56,747 nucleotides of DNA. Origin: an uncultured Porphyromonadaceae bacterium (GTDB lineage Bacteria; Bacteroidota; Bacteroidia; Bacteroidales; Muribaculaceae). Each line of letters begins with the position of its first letter. Within the stretch, counting starts at the first letter, position 1. The notes beneath the pieces are model-generated. The model ran no database searches, was not told the origin of the DNA, and saw nothing but the letters and a program-made list of their open reading frames with translations. The stretch spans positions 1 to 56,747 of the forward strand of contig URCF01000014.1 in assembly GCA_900546365.1 (NCBI GenBank). The letters run 5' to 3'. Below are positions 24,951-33,443 of the stretch, piece by piece. The translations under genes were made by a program, and so were the position numbers.

Positions 24951-25432
24951 GGCTCGTAGGCCTGCAGGGGGGTGAGCACCTGACCGATGCCCATATCCAT
25001 GTGGGCCATAACCTCGGAGAGGTCCATCAGCGGCAACGGAAAGTTGGCAAGGAAGGTGTTGGCAGTGCGCAACGCCACCATGCCGCGCAACGCACCGATG
25101 CTGACACTGAGCATGAGGTGGAGCAGCCCCGGCGGAATCAGGATGTCACCATATTCGATATCCACCATCCCCGACAACTCGCTCACCTCAAACCGCGCCT
25201 TGATGGTGTAGTCCATCAGCTTGCGCACCACCTGCGAGCGCAGTGTGGTGTAATGCACGCCCACCACCACTGTGGCAATGGCACTCTCACGGCTCATATC
25301 AAACCGCGTCGAGAGCCCTACATTGACCTTACCGCCTTCGTAGCGCATCAGCTCCCAATGGTGAACAGCGCAGCCGCGCTTCAGTTCGGAGATACCTATA
25401 AGCTGTATGTCGAGTTCGTCAAGATGTGTCAT
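24947..25432 (-). CDS. SecB-like protein, uncharacterised
   Basis: This 161-residue cytosolic protein has no signal peptide. The C-terminal part has the pattern seen at the end of SecB-type chaperones: a helix with small residues (SVSIGALRGMVALRTANTF), then LPLMDLSEVM, similar to E. coli SecB's LMLEPIDF region. I therefore read it as a SecB-fold protein, which could bind unfolded export substrates or act with a toxin-antitoxin partner; no toxin gene is adjacent. Its start lies 6 nt after a 22-bp perfect hairpin at 25439-25485. The gene follows the T9SS operon on the same strand. The function is inference. Confidence 0.5.
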   Translation of the reverse strand: MTHLDELDIQLIGISELKRGCAVHHWELMRYEGGKVNVGLSTRFDMSRESAIATVVVGVHYTTLRSQVVRKLMDYTIKARFEVSELSGMVDIEYGDILIPPGLLHLMLSVSIGALRGMVALRTANTFLANFPLPLMDLSEVMAHMDMGIGQVLTPLQAYEP

Positions 25433-25438
25433 ACCTAT

Positions 25439-25485
25439 ACAACAAGCATCCGCCTGCCAATGTTTGGCAGGCGGATGCTTGTTGT
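25439..25485 (-). terminator. 22-bp perfect hairpin after gldN
   Basis: The arms 25439-25460 and 25464-25485 are perfectly complementary with a TGT loop. It starts 22 bp past the gldN stop, so it probably ends the T9SS operon. No T-tract follows on the minus strand, and it sits directly before the SecB-like start codon, so a role in that gene's expression is also possible. Confidence 0.75.
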
Positions 25486-25507
25486 TGTATCGTTATTAGC
25501 GGACAGG

Positions 25508-26680
25508 CTACTTGCGGCGGTTGCGCACAGAGCGGGCGGCTCCGGAATTAGCGGCACCCTTGGGCGCCTTTGCACGCTTCACCTTGGTGGGCTTTGCCTT
25601 TTTCTTGGTATCCTTTTTGGGCGTGGAGCGGCGTGCGGAAGCGCGACGGGTATTGGTCTTTTTCTGGTCATCGGCATTCACCTCCTCGCCGTTAGCGGCA
25701 GCCTCTTCAGCAGCAGCTTTCTCCTCGGCTTCAAGTTCAGCCTGCTCCTTGGCCTCGCGCATGGCAGCGAGTTCGTCGAGCGACGGCACCCAAAGTTTTT
25801 TGCCGAAGCTGTCCAGACGCTGCTGGATGCTGTCCTGGGCATGCTTCAGGTCGTCGGGGTCGGGATAGAGTTGCGCCATCGATTTGTTGCGCAAGTTGCG
25901 GGTTTTGTAAATATCCCCCTCATAGAGTCCAAGCTGGAAGAAATCATCGTAGGTGCAAGTGGCGAGATTGTTGTCGTCGGAAGTGAAGATATTCTGGGTT
26001 GAGAGATATGGGCGTAGGTCGTCCATCTTGATCCAGAACATAGGATATTTCACAGCCTCGGCACCGAAATCATCAGTGCGGTGGAGCACCGGACAGATAG
26101 CCTCAATGCGTGTGCGCATACGGTTGGAACGGTTGTCAAACTCATATCGCTCGATGATGTAGTAGCTCAGCACCTCGTTGGCGGGCACATCGCTCTCCTC
26201 AATGGTGAATTTGGGATGCTTCTCCGAGCTGCCTTTGGCATCGGAGTAGTAGATATGGAATCGGTCGAGCATGTCGCGCACCTTGATGCGGTACTGGTCG
26301 GTGAACAGTTCGCGTCCATCAAGATATTCATAGGCTGCGAGCTGGTCGTTGGCGAGCAGACGCATGATGATCCGGAACAGGCTCTCTTGTCCTTCGGTGG
26401 GCTCCTCGGGGAAGTAGAGCGGTGTGTTCTTGTCCTTTGTGAGATCAAGCTGGCGATAAATCACACGCATCCACGACAGGTCGGCGTCGCTGGTGGGAGT
26501 TTCGGCCATACGCGACTGCATACGCTCGGTGACATTCGTTTGCGGCGAATTACCTCTGCTCCTGTCCTTACCGCCACGGCGCATCACGGCCGATGAGGAG
26601 GAATTGTCCTGAGCCATTGCCCCGACGGCCACTGAGGCAGCCGCGAGGATGAGGAATATATATTTATACAACTGTTTCAT
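25508..26680 (-). CDS. gldN: T9SS component GldN/PorN
   Basis: GldN (PorN) is a periplasmic protein that forms the large ring with the lipoprotein GldK at the outer membrane in the type IX secretion system. It has 390 residues. A signal peptide covers about the first 23 residues. The conserved GldN core spans roughly 60-300 (WMRVIYRQLDLTKDKNTPLY, IERYEFDNRSNRMRTRIEAI). The last ~85 residues are unusual: a Glu/Ala-rich stretch predicted as coiled coil, then a long Lys/Arg-rich tail. It is the last gene of the operon, 32 nt after gldM. Confidence 0.93.
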   Translation of the reverse strand: MKQLYKYIFLILAAASVAVGAMAQDNSSSSAVMRRGGKDRSRGNSPQTNVTERMQSRMAETPTSDADLSWMRVIYRQLDLTKDKNTPLYFPEEPTEGQESLFRIIMRLLANDQLAAYEYLDGRELFTDQYRIKVRDMLDRFHIYYSDAKGSSEKHPKFTIEESDVPANEVLSYYIIERYEFDNRSNRMRTRIEAICPVLHRTDDFGAEAVKYPMFWIKMDDLRPYLSTQNIFTSDDNNLATCTYDDFFQLGLYEGDIYKTRNLRNKSMAQLYPDPDDLKHAQDSIQQRLDSFGKKLWVPSLDELAAMREAKEQAELEAEEKAAAEEAAANGEEVNADDQKKTNTRRASARRSTPKKDTKKKAKPTKVKRAKAPKGAANSGAARSVRNRRK

Positions 26681-26712
26681 TGCTACGGTATATATGAGTG
26701 TGTTATGGTTTA

Positions 26713-28278
26713 TCAGTTAACAATCACCTCCACAGGGTTGAGCACACGCTCCACACCGTCCGGACCTTTGGCGCGGATGCGGGAGATATAGAAACGCTTG
26801 CCTCGTGACAGGCGGCGGAACGAGTCGAGCTGACGCTGCGAGAACTGTGCACCGTTGCTCACCTCGGGAATCGCGTTGCCCATCGAGTCGAAGAACACTG
26901 TCTCGAAGCTGAGCACCTTGAAGTCAATATTGAGCATATCGTCATCGATAGCGGCATCAATCCCTTTGGCACCCATGAGAGTGGCCTTGGATATAGGCTT
27001 GCCGCCCTTGTAGCGCTCGGCCACGCCGTTGGCACCCTTGTAGGATATGAAAGCCACGGGATCGGGCAATTTGCGCACGCGGAAGGTGGTGGTGTTCACA
27101 GTCTGAGCCTTGCCGTCGATGGTGGCAGTGACAGTGACCACAGCCTCGGAACCCACCTTGGCGGGACGGGCCACGAAATGGTCGCCGCTCTTGGTGAGCG
27201 TGCCGTTGGTCATGGAGGCACTGACACCGCTCTGCGGCACACCGGGCACGGAGATGCTGATGGGGTTGTCGATACCGGCATACAGCACATTCATCATGGT
27301 GGCGCTCACGGTGGCACTCGGCTCCATCACCACATAGCTGGAGCTGAACGGATGACGGGTGACGCTGCCATCGCCGTGGGGCACCTCGAGATAGCCCGAA
27401 TAGTCAAACGAGCCTGTCTGGCCTGTAGCGAACTCATAGTGTCCGTTGCTGTCGGCAAGAGGTTTGCCGTTGATATATATCGTGGGACGGGCGGTTGTAT
27501 CGACAGCGGCGAGCACAATGTCGGCGGTGTATCGTCCGCCGCGCATCACCATGCGGCTCTGCGGAATCACAAAAGCGTTGAGCTCGTTCACCCTCACATC
27601 GCCGGCATCCACCTGATTGAGCAGATGGGTCAGAGCCTCACCCTCGGCATAGCGGATATCGTTCTGCAGCTTGGTGAGCAAAGTTATGGCGGCCACCACG
27701 GGCTGGTTGTCAAACTTTGACTCCTCCCATAGCTCGGCCATAGCGGTGCCTTTGCGGCGGAACGGGTCGGTGTTGAGCGCGGCGGCAATGGAAGCGCGTT
27801 TGGCACTGTCGGTCACATACTGCTCCACAAAGTTGCGGTAGGCCACAATACGCTCGCGGAGTTTGGCGCCGTTGCGGGTGGAGGGGTTGAGCATCACCAC
27901 CGAAGCAGCCTCAAGGTCGTCGCGGCTCTGAATGTCGGTGGGGTCGGCATCCTTGCCATCGGCCTTGCGCACAATAGCGAGCTTGAGCGAGTCAACAAGC
28001 GCGAAGAGAGCCTGCGACTCCTGCCTCACCTGCGAGGCCTTGTCATACCACACCTTACCTTTGCCGGGGTTTTGGGCGCTGAACGCCTCCAGCTCGGCAT
28101 AGATGGCACTGTTGCGCTGGTCCACACTTTCGTTGGTGCGCATCAGTCCATCCTGCACCTGCGCGAAACCATCGAGCACATCGCTCGACACATTGAGGGC
28201 AAGCATGGCCGTCAGAACGATGTACATCAGATTGATCATCTTCTGACGGGGTGAAAGTTTTCTATTGCCTTGGGACAT
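26713..28278 (-). CDS. gldM: T9SS motor-coupling protein GldM/PorM
   Basis: GldM is anchored in the inner membrane by one N-terminal helix and spans the periplasm. With GldL it forms the proton-driven motor of the T9SS. It has 521 residues. The N-terminus (MSQGNRKLSPRQKMINLMYIVLTAMLALNVSS) contains the membrane segment with the typical motif KMINLMYIVLTAMLALN. The periplasmic part contains Ig-like domains (about 220-515). It lies 18 nt after gldL. Confidence 0.96.
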   Translation of the reverse strand: MSQGNRKLSPRQKMINLMYIVLTAMLALNVSSDVLDGFAQVQDGLMRTNESVDQRNSAIYAELEAFSAQNPGKGKVWYDKASQVRQESQALFALVDSLKLAIVRKADGKDADPTDIQSRDDLEAASVVMLNPSTRNGAKLRERIVAYRNFVEQYVTDSAKRASIAAALNTDPFRRKGTAMAELWEESKFDNQPVVAAITLLTKLQNDIRYAEGEALTHLLNQVDAGDVRVNELNAFVIPQSRMVMRGGRYTADIVLAAVDTTARPTIYINGKPLADSNGHYEFATGQTGSFDYSGYLEVPHGDGSVTRHPFSSSYVVMEPSATVSATMMNVLYAGIDNPISISVPGVPQSGVSASMTNGTLTKSGDHFVARPAKVGSEAVVTVTATIDGKAQTVNTTTFRVRKLPDPVAFISYKGANGVAERYKGGKPISKATLMGAKGIDAAIDDDMLNIDFKVLSFETVFFDSMGNAIPEVSNGAQFSQRQLDSFRRLSRGKRFYISRIRAKGPDGVERVLNPVEVIVN

Positions 28279-28296
28279 CTATAGCTATATTGAAGT

Positions 28297-29319
28297 TCAT
28301 GCCTGGGTGGCGGGAGCCTCGGGAGCAGGCGCGGCAGACGCGGGAGCCTGCTGAGGGTGCATGCCGCCGGGCATATTGCCGGGCATAGGGTGATACATAT
28401 TGATGGTCATGGCCTGAAGCATCTGCGCATACACATTGTTGAGCTGCTGCATATAGTAGGCCATCTTCTCGCTCTCCTCGCAGTAGCGGGCGCTCTGGTT
28501 GGCGGAATTCTCATACATCGAGCTTATCTCCTTGATGCCGCGGTTCACACGGTCAATGGCGTCAAGCTGCGACGATACGCTGCGGAGCTGAATCTCGTAG
28601 ATGGTGTTGAGACCCGAGATATTGCGGTTGAGGTTCTGCATCTGCTCCACATATCCGTGGGAGCTGGATGTGATGTTTTCGGAATTTTCGGTGATGGCGC
28701 GGTAGCTGTCCAGAAGCACCTCGCTCACTGAGTTGAGGCTCTGTGTGGTGTCCTTGAGCTGCTGCATCTGCTCGGCAATGGCAGCCATCTGCGACAGATA
28801 CTCCTGTGTGGCGGTGGTGAGCTCGGCCATGCGGCTGAGCTGGTCGCTGGCGGCGGCCATCTTGGCAATGCTCTCGCTCAGCGAGCGGGAGTCCTCATCG
28901 GTGAGATCGATGTTGGACGGTACCCCGGCAGCATGACGGGCCTGCGATTCCGACACATGAGGCAGTGAAACCGACGAACCGGAGGCACTGCCTGCGGGAA
29001 CACCGTTGATCACCACACCCGCACCGGATGCGAACTCAGGACGGTCCTCGGGATTCTGGCTCTCAAGCACAGGAAACACCTGCTCCCATTTGTAATCACG
29101 ACCGGGACGGTCGAACGCGGTGAGCACGAACATAAGCACCTCGGTGCCCATACCGATGGACAGAAGAGTGTTGCCACCGGGAAGGTGAAGAATCTTGAAC
29201 AGCGCACCCCATATCACCACAGCAGCGCCTATGGAGTAGGCAAAATTGAAAAAACGCTGGCCGGACTCGCCTGAAAGGAATTTTTCAATGCTGTTTTTAT
29301 ATCTTTTGATTTTTCCCAT
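28297..29319 (-). CDS. gldL: T9SS motor protein GldL/PorL
   Basis: GldL is the inner-membrane stator-like part of the T9SS motor. I start it at the ATG at 29319 (MGKIKRYKNSIEKFLSGES), giving 340 residues; an in-frame start at 29379 would overlap gldK. Two membrane helices lie near residues 25-75 (FAYSIGAAVVIWGALFKI, LLSIGMGTEVLMFVLTAF). The Lys and Glu between or within them are family-typical. The long cytoplasmic region is helical and Gln/Ser-rich, and the last ~40 residues are Pro/Met/Ala-rich. It lies 31 nt after gldK. Confidence 0.94.
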   Translation of the reverse strand: MGKIKRYKNSIEKFLSGESGQRFFNFAYSIGAAVVIWGALFKILHLPGGNTLLSIGMGTEVLMFVLTAFDRPGRDYKWEQVFPVLESQNPEDRPEFASGAGVVINGVPAGSASGSSVSLPHVSESQARHAAGVPSNIDLTDEDSRSLSESIAKMAAASDQLSRMAELTTATQEYLSQMAAIAEQMQQLKDTTQSLNSVSEVLLDSYRAITENSENITSSSHGYVEQMQNLNRNISGLNTIYEIQLRSVSSQLDAIDRVNRGIKEISSMYENSANQSARYCEESEKMAYYMQQLNNVYAQMLQAMTINMYHPMPGNMPGGMHPQQAPASAAPAPEAPATQA

Positions 29320-29350
29320 TGTTGGTAATCTGTATAATGTCGGTAAATTG

Positions 29351-30793
29351 TTATTTCTTAGCTTTTTGGCCTTTTGCAAAACCTATCTGTGAGCGCACGC
29401 AGCGGAACCCTATGTAGGAGCGCTGTTCGTTCTGATACTCCCACATGCGGATGTCGGAGCGGATGTTGTGGGCCACATCTTTCCACGAACCGCCGCGCAC
29501 AATCTTGCGCTTCATCTTGTAGGGGTCCTCCTTGGCGGCATCGTAGCGGTATTCGGGGTTCATGTCGGAGGTGAGCTTGCTCACACTCTCATTGAAAGCT
29601 GTGGAGGTCCATTCGCTCACATTACCGGCCATATCGTACAGACCGAAATCGTTGGGCGAATAAGTGCCCACCCGGGAAGTGATCAGATGACCGTCCTGCA
29701 CATAGTTGCCGTCCTGAGGCTTGAAGTTGGCGTAGAAGCACCCTTTCTCCTCCGTGAGCGGCAGGTCACCCTCCCATGGATATTTGTTTTCATTGACGCC
29801 GGCGCGTGCTGCATACTCCCATTCGGCTTCGGTGGGAAGACGGTAGGGCTCCACATACACACCCTGCTTGCCGAGCGAGCGGCGGAGGAATTCTGTGCGC
29901 CAGTTGGCGAATGCATTGGCCTGCTCCCAGCTCACACCCACCACCGGATATTCGCTGTAGCCTCCATGGCTGAAATACATACGCACATAAGGTTCGTTAT
30001 ATGCGTTTTCAAAGTCGTTGATCCACGCAGTGGTGTCGGGATACACATTTACTATATATGTGTTGAGGAAATCATAGTCACCGGTGAGGCCGCGGGTGAT
30101 TGTTTCGCGCACAATCTCGCCGTTGTCGCTGATCCAGGCAGTGTCCTTTGAGATGACGGGGATATCGGTGGGCACAGGCTTGTCGGTGTTGTACTCGCGA
30201 CGCGAGGGGTTGACACGATGCTTGCGCTTGGCAGCCTCGGTGTGATTGAAAATCTCGTAGCGGTAGTTGAGCTGCTCAGGGTCGAGCTCCTTGACGCCGG
30301 TGATGGGGTTGATGCGATACACGCTCTCGATGGCGCGCTGCTCATCCTCATTGGCATTGCGCCAGGGAATTGGCTTGCTCCAGTTGAGGTGGGGCTTGAT
30401 GGGGTTGCCCTCCTTGTCCTCCTCAATCTTGAACTCCTCGTTGCCACCGAATGCGGGGTCGGCAAGACGCTCGCGGATGATGGAGTCGCGCACCCAGAAC
30501 ACAAACTGCTTGTATTTGGAGTTTGTAACCTCGGTTTCGTCCATCCAGAAAGCGTCCACGCTCATGCCACGGCTGTCGGCGCGGAGATTCCAGAGGCTGT
30601 CGGCCTCCTTGGGTCCGATTTCCATGGAGCCGCGGCTCACAAGCACCATACCGTAGGGCTGGGGCTCGTTCCAAGCCGAACCACCCACACCGGTCACTTC
30701 GCCACCGGATGAGTTTTTGGAGCCGGTGGCGCATGAGGACACCACCACGGCAGCCATTATTATGGTAAGGAGATAAATTGATAGCTTTTTCAT
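29351..30793 (-). CDS. gldK: T9SS outer-membrane lipoprotein GldK/PorK
   Basis: GldK forms the T9SS ring with GldN under the outer membrane. It has 480 residues. It starts with a lipoprotein signal (MKKLSIYLLTIIMAAVVVSSC), with Cys21 as the lipidation site. The body is a formylglycine-generating-enzyme/SUMF1-like fold, used here structurally: MVLVSRGSMEIGPKEADS, PVVGVSWEQANAFANWR, RLPTEAEWEYAAR, DMAGNVSEWTS and the C-terminal YIGFRCVRS. It lies 3 nt after porP, in the order P-K-L-M-N known from T9SS loci. Confidence 0.96.
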   Translation of the reverse strand: MKKLSIYLLTIIMAAVVVSSCATGSKNSSGGEVTGVGGSAWNEPQPYGMVLVSRGSMEIGPKEADSLWNLRADSRGMSVDAFWMDETEVTNSKYKQFVFWVRDSIIRERLADPAFGGNEEFKIEEDKEGNPIKPHLNWSKPIPWRNANEDEQRAIESVYRINPITGVKELDPEQLNYRYEIFNHTEAAKRKHRVNPSRREYNTDKPVPTDIPVISKDTAWISDNGEIVRETITRGLTGDYDFLNTYIVNVYPDTTAWINDFENAYNEPYVRMYFSHGGYSEYPVVGVSWEQANAFANWRTEFLRRSLGKQGVYVEPYRLPTEAEWEYAARAGVNENKYPWEGDLPLTEEKGCFYANFKPQDGNYVQDGHLITSRVGTYSPNDFGLYDMAGNVSEWTSTAFNESVSKLTSDMNPEYRYDAAKEDPYKMKRKIVRGGSWKDVAHNIRSDIRMWEYQNEQRSYIGFRCVRSQIGFAKGQKAKK

Positions 30794-30796
30794 AAG

Positions 30797-31804
30797 TTAC
30801 ATTATGCGGATACTCTTGTGTTTATTCTTGTTCTTGCCGGAGAAATCGAGCTTCAGGCTATAACCGGCCAATATTTCGTGGCTTCCGCTGGAAGCCTTGG
30901 ATATCGCCGAAATTGGATAGTCGTAGCTGTAGCCCACATAAAACCCCTTGTACTCGGCAGCGAGGATGGCGCTTACTGCATCATCGTAGCGGTAGGCAAC
31001 GCCCGCTGTGAGGAATTTTTTCCACCGGACACGTCCGGTGACCTCTGCCCTCCAGAAGTTGAAATCAGTTTTAAACATCATGGATGGCATCACTTCAAAT
31101 AACGTATTTTTAATCGGAATATTGCCACCGGCCATAAAATAGAGCGTGCGGTCGAAGGTGAACTGATATTTTTTCGGGCCTTCGTCGCCGGTGGTGGATG
31201 TTGTTCCACCTCCGGCATCAGCGCCGTTCTCGCTCTGGAATGTGACCGTGGGGGAGTTGACATGCTGGCACGACACACCCACCCACCATTTGGGCCGGGA
31301 GTAGAACAGACCCACACCGAGGTCGAGCGCATTGCCGCTCACATCGGTTTTGGGAATAGCGTCGTCGGTGGCCTGATGGTAGTCGTCATCGTCGGGGATG
31401 AACACCTCCGAGCCTTTGAACACTTCGTTGGCAAACCCCACCTGCAACGCAGGGGTGAGCTCGCCTTTCCACAGCTTTATCTTATATCCGAACTGGAGAC
31501 CGATGTTGAGCGTGCGGAAAAGACCGGCACTCTCGCTGGAGGCCACAACACCTACGCCTATACGCTTGCCGAACAGCTTGAGCGGCGAGTCGGCGGTGAG
31601 CAGGAATGTGCGGGGGGCATTGTCAATACCTATCCACTGCATGCGGCTGCCGGCACGGATGCGCACATAGTCGGTGCTGCCGATGGCGGCGGGGTTATAG
31701 TATGTGGGCACTTCGAAATACTGAGTGAGCTGCCCGTCAGCCTGGGCCATGACAGACGGCACAAACAGCAGCATTGCCACGATAAATGTCAGTAGCTGCT
31801 TCAT
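30797..31804 (-). CDS. porP: PorP/SprF family outer-membrane protein
   Basis: This 335-residue protein has a signal peptide (about 1-20) and a beta-barrel pattern. The family start ADGQLTQYFEVPTYYNPAAIGS and the late YKGFYVGYSYDYPIS and HEILAGYSLKL are diagnostic of PorP/SprF. In Porphyromonas PorP is part of the outer-membrane T9SS complex; in flavobacteria SprF helps export specific cargo. It overlaps porT by 4 bp and precedes gldK by 3 bp. Confidence 0.92.
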   Translation of the reverse strand: MKQLLTFIVAMLLFVPSVMAQADGQLTQYFEVPTYYNPAAIGSTDYVRIRAGSRMQWIGIDNAPRTFLLTADSPLKLFGKRIGVGVVASSESAGLFRTLNIGLQFGYKIKLWKGELTPALQVGFANEVFKGSEVFIPDDDDYHQATDDAIPKTDVSGNALDLGVGLFYSRPKWWVGVSCQHVNSPTVTFQSENGADAGGGTTSTTGDEGPKKYQFTFDRTLYFMAGGNIPIKNTLFEVMPSMMFKTDFNFWRAEVTGRVRWKKFLTAGVAYRYDDAVSAILAAEYKGFYVGYSYDYPISAISKASSGSHEILAGYSLKLDFSGKNKNKHKSIRIM

Positions 31805-32520
31805 TCAAAATAAAATGTTAGCACCACCAGCTGTGATTTGGCCTTGGTGATGGATTCGGTGAACTTCAGCTTGTCAGGCTCCTCGATCAAATCAGGACGC
31901 TTGTGCTGTATGATATCGGTCAGGCCGAAACAGAACTTTATCTCGGGATTGAGCTTGAAATAGGGCAGATAAAAGTCGCAGCCGAACCCCACGGTGAGAT
32001 ACAGATCGGTGGTATTGAGCTTCAGGAAGTCGCTGCGTTTCTTGTTGACATCGAAGGCGGGCATCACTCCGGCCACCACATAGGGGCGGGCGTTGCGGAA
32101 CCGCTGCGATGAGAATTTCAGGTCGATGGGCGCCACCACAAAGGTGGATTTGAGATTCTGCTTCTCGTTGGCACCGGTCACCACATCATGCATCTTCACC
32201 TCGCGGTTGCCGAAATAGAGGCCGGGGGTGAAGCGTAGGGCGAAATAGCTGCTGAGCCGCCATTCAAACAAACCGTTGACACAGAAGCCGGGCGAAAAAC
32301 CGGGCTGCTCCATGTACCACGATTCACCGTCAGGCGTGACGAAACCGTTGTGGGTGAAGGTGATATCCTGAGTGTGCACACCTACCGAGAAGCCTAAATG
32401 CCACTGGCGGTTATCGGCATACGGTCGGTTGAGCAGCTTGTCGTTAAGCCGCTGTCCCCAAACAGCCGAAGCAGTGCAAAACATCGCCACAAGCAATATA
32501 ATATGGTGCAGTCGTTTCAT
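31801..32520 (-). CDS. porT: PorT family outer-membrane protein
   Basis: The protein has 239 residues with a signal peptide (about 1-22, cleaved after VWG-Q). The rest is an eight-stranded-barrel-like pattern with NRQWHLGFSVGVHTQDITF and YLTVGFGCDFYLPYFKLNPE, matching the PorT family; PorT is needed for T9SS export in Porphyromonas. The C-terminal strand ends VVLTFYFE. Its ATG overlaps the preceding gene's stop by one base and its end overlaps porP by four. Confidence 0.88.
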   Translation of the reverse strand: MKRLHHIILLVAMFCTASAVWGQRLNDKLLNRPYADNRQWHLGFSVGVHTQDITFTHNGFVTPDGESWYMEQPGFSPGFCVNGLFEWRLSSYFALRFTPGLYFGNREVKMHDVVTGANEKQNLKSTFVVAPIDLKFSSQRFRNARPYVVAGVMPAFDVNKKRSDFLKLNTTDLYLTVGFGCDFYLPYFKLNPEIKFCFGLTDIIQHKRPDLIEEPDKLKFTESITKAKSQLVVLTFYFE

Positions 32521-33443
32521 TACTTATCTAACGATAAGCTCCCGCCATTATTGCCCTGCATAAGTGATTTGTGCACCAACGAAGTGAACTGATAGTTTTT
32601 CAATCCCCACCGCGGGGAAATCAGAAGTTCGGACGGCGACTGCGACACAAACCGCTCTATGGCAATATCTTTCCGCAGCAGCCGCACCACTTCGCAGCAC
32701 AATTCCACATACTCTTCCACTGTGAACCTGTGCACATCATACACACCCGCCTCCACATCCCTGGCCATGCGGGTGCCGCGGATGAGCTGCAGCTGATGTA
32801 TCTTGACCACATCCACCGGCAGGGCATTGATGGCGCGGATGGTACGGAGCATATCCTCCTTAGTTTCGCCGGGGAGCCCCATGATGATATGCAACCCCAC
32901 CGGAATGCCGGCTCGGTGCGTGCGCTCCACGGCATCGGCGGTCTGCTCCCAGGTGTGACAGCGGTTCACAAGTTCAAGGGTGGAGTTGTTGGCCGATTCG
33001 GCGCCATACTCCACCATCACCCAACGGCGGCGGTGGAGCTCCGACAGATACTCCAGCAACCGGGCGGGCATACAGTCGGGGCGTGTGCCGATAATAAGGC
33101 CGTCCACATCCTCCACCCCCAGGGCCTCCTCATACATCCGCTGAAGCACCCGGAGATCGGCGTGGGTGTTGGTATAAGCCTGAAAATAGGCTAAATATCG
33201 CATCTGCGGATACTTCCTCGCAAAAAACCGTCTGGCCATCGCCAGCTGCCCGGTCACGCTGAGGTCTCTGTTGGCGAAAGCAGGCGAGAAACTTTGATTG
33301 TTGCAATATGTGCATCCGCCGCGCCCTATGGTACCGTCGCGGTTGGGGCACGAAAGATTGACATTGACGGTCAGTTTCTGCATCTTGCCCGGGAAATATC
33401 CCCGCAGAAACTCCGCGAAATCCTTGTACAGCGGTGTGCTCAT
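32520..33443 (-). CDS. Radical SAM protein, YhcC/TIGR01212 type
   Basis: The protein has 307 residues from the ATG at 33443 (MSTPLYKDFAEFLRGYFPG), which overlaps the aroC stop in an ATGA. The iron-sulfur cluster site is in NLSCPNRDGTIGRGGCTYC; this spacing is typical of the YhcC family, not the plain CxxxCxxC. It also has IIGTRPDCMP and GLHIIMGLPGETKEDML. The family is distantly related to Elp3 and coproporphyrinogen oxidase-like enzymes, and its reaction is not settled. It is expressed with aroC and porT. Confidence 0.92.
   Translation of the reverse strand: MSTPLYKDFAEFLRGYFPGKMQKLTVNVNLSCPNRDGTIGRGGCTYCNNQSFSPAFANRDLSVTGQLAMARRFFARKYPQMRYLAYFQAYTNTHADLRVLQRMYEEALGVEDVDGLIIGTRPDCMPARLLEYLSELHRRRWVMVEYGAESANNSTLELVNRCHTWEQTADAVERTHRAGIPVGLHIIMGLPGETKEDMLRTIRAINALPVDVVKIHQLQLIRGTRMARDVEAGVYDVHRFTVEEYVELCCEVVRLLRKDIAIERFVSQSPSELLISPRWGLKNYQFTSLVHKSLMQGNNGGSLSLDK

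Noticed and set aside
29351..30793. gldK as an active formylglycine-generating enzyme
   Set aside because: The fold is SUMF1-like, but the lipoprotein signal and the P-K-L-M-N gene order identify it as the T9SS structural lipoprotein.
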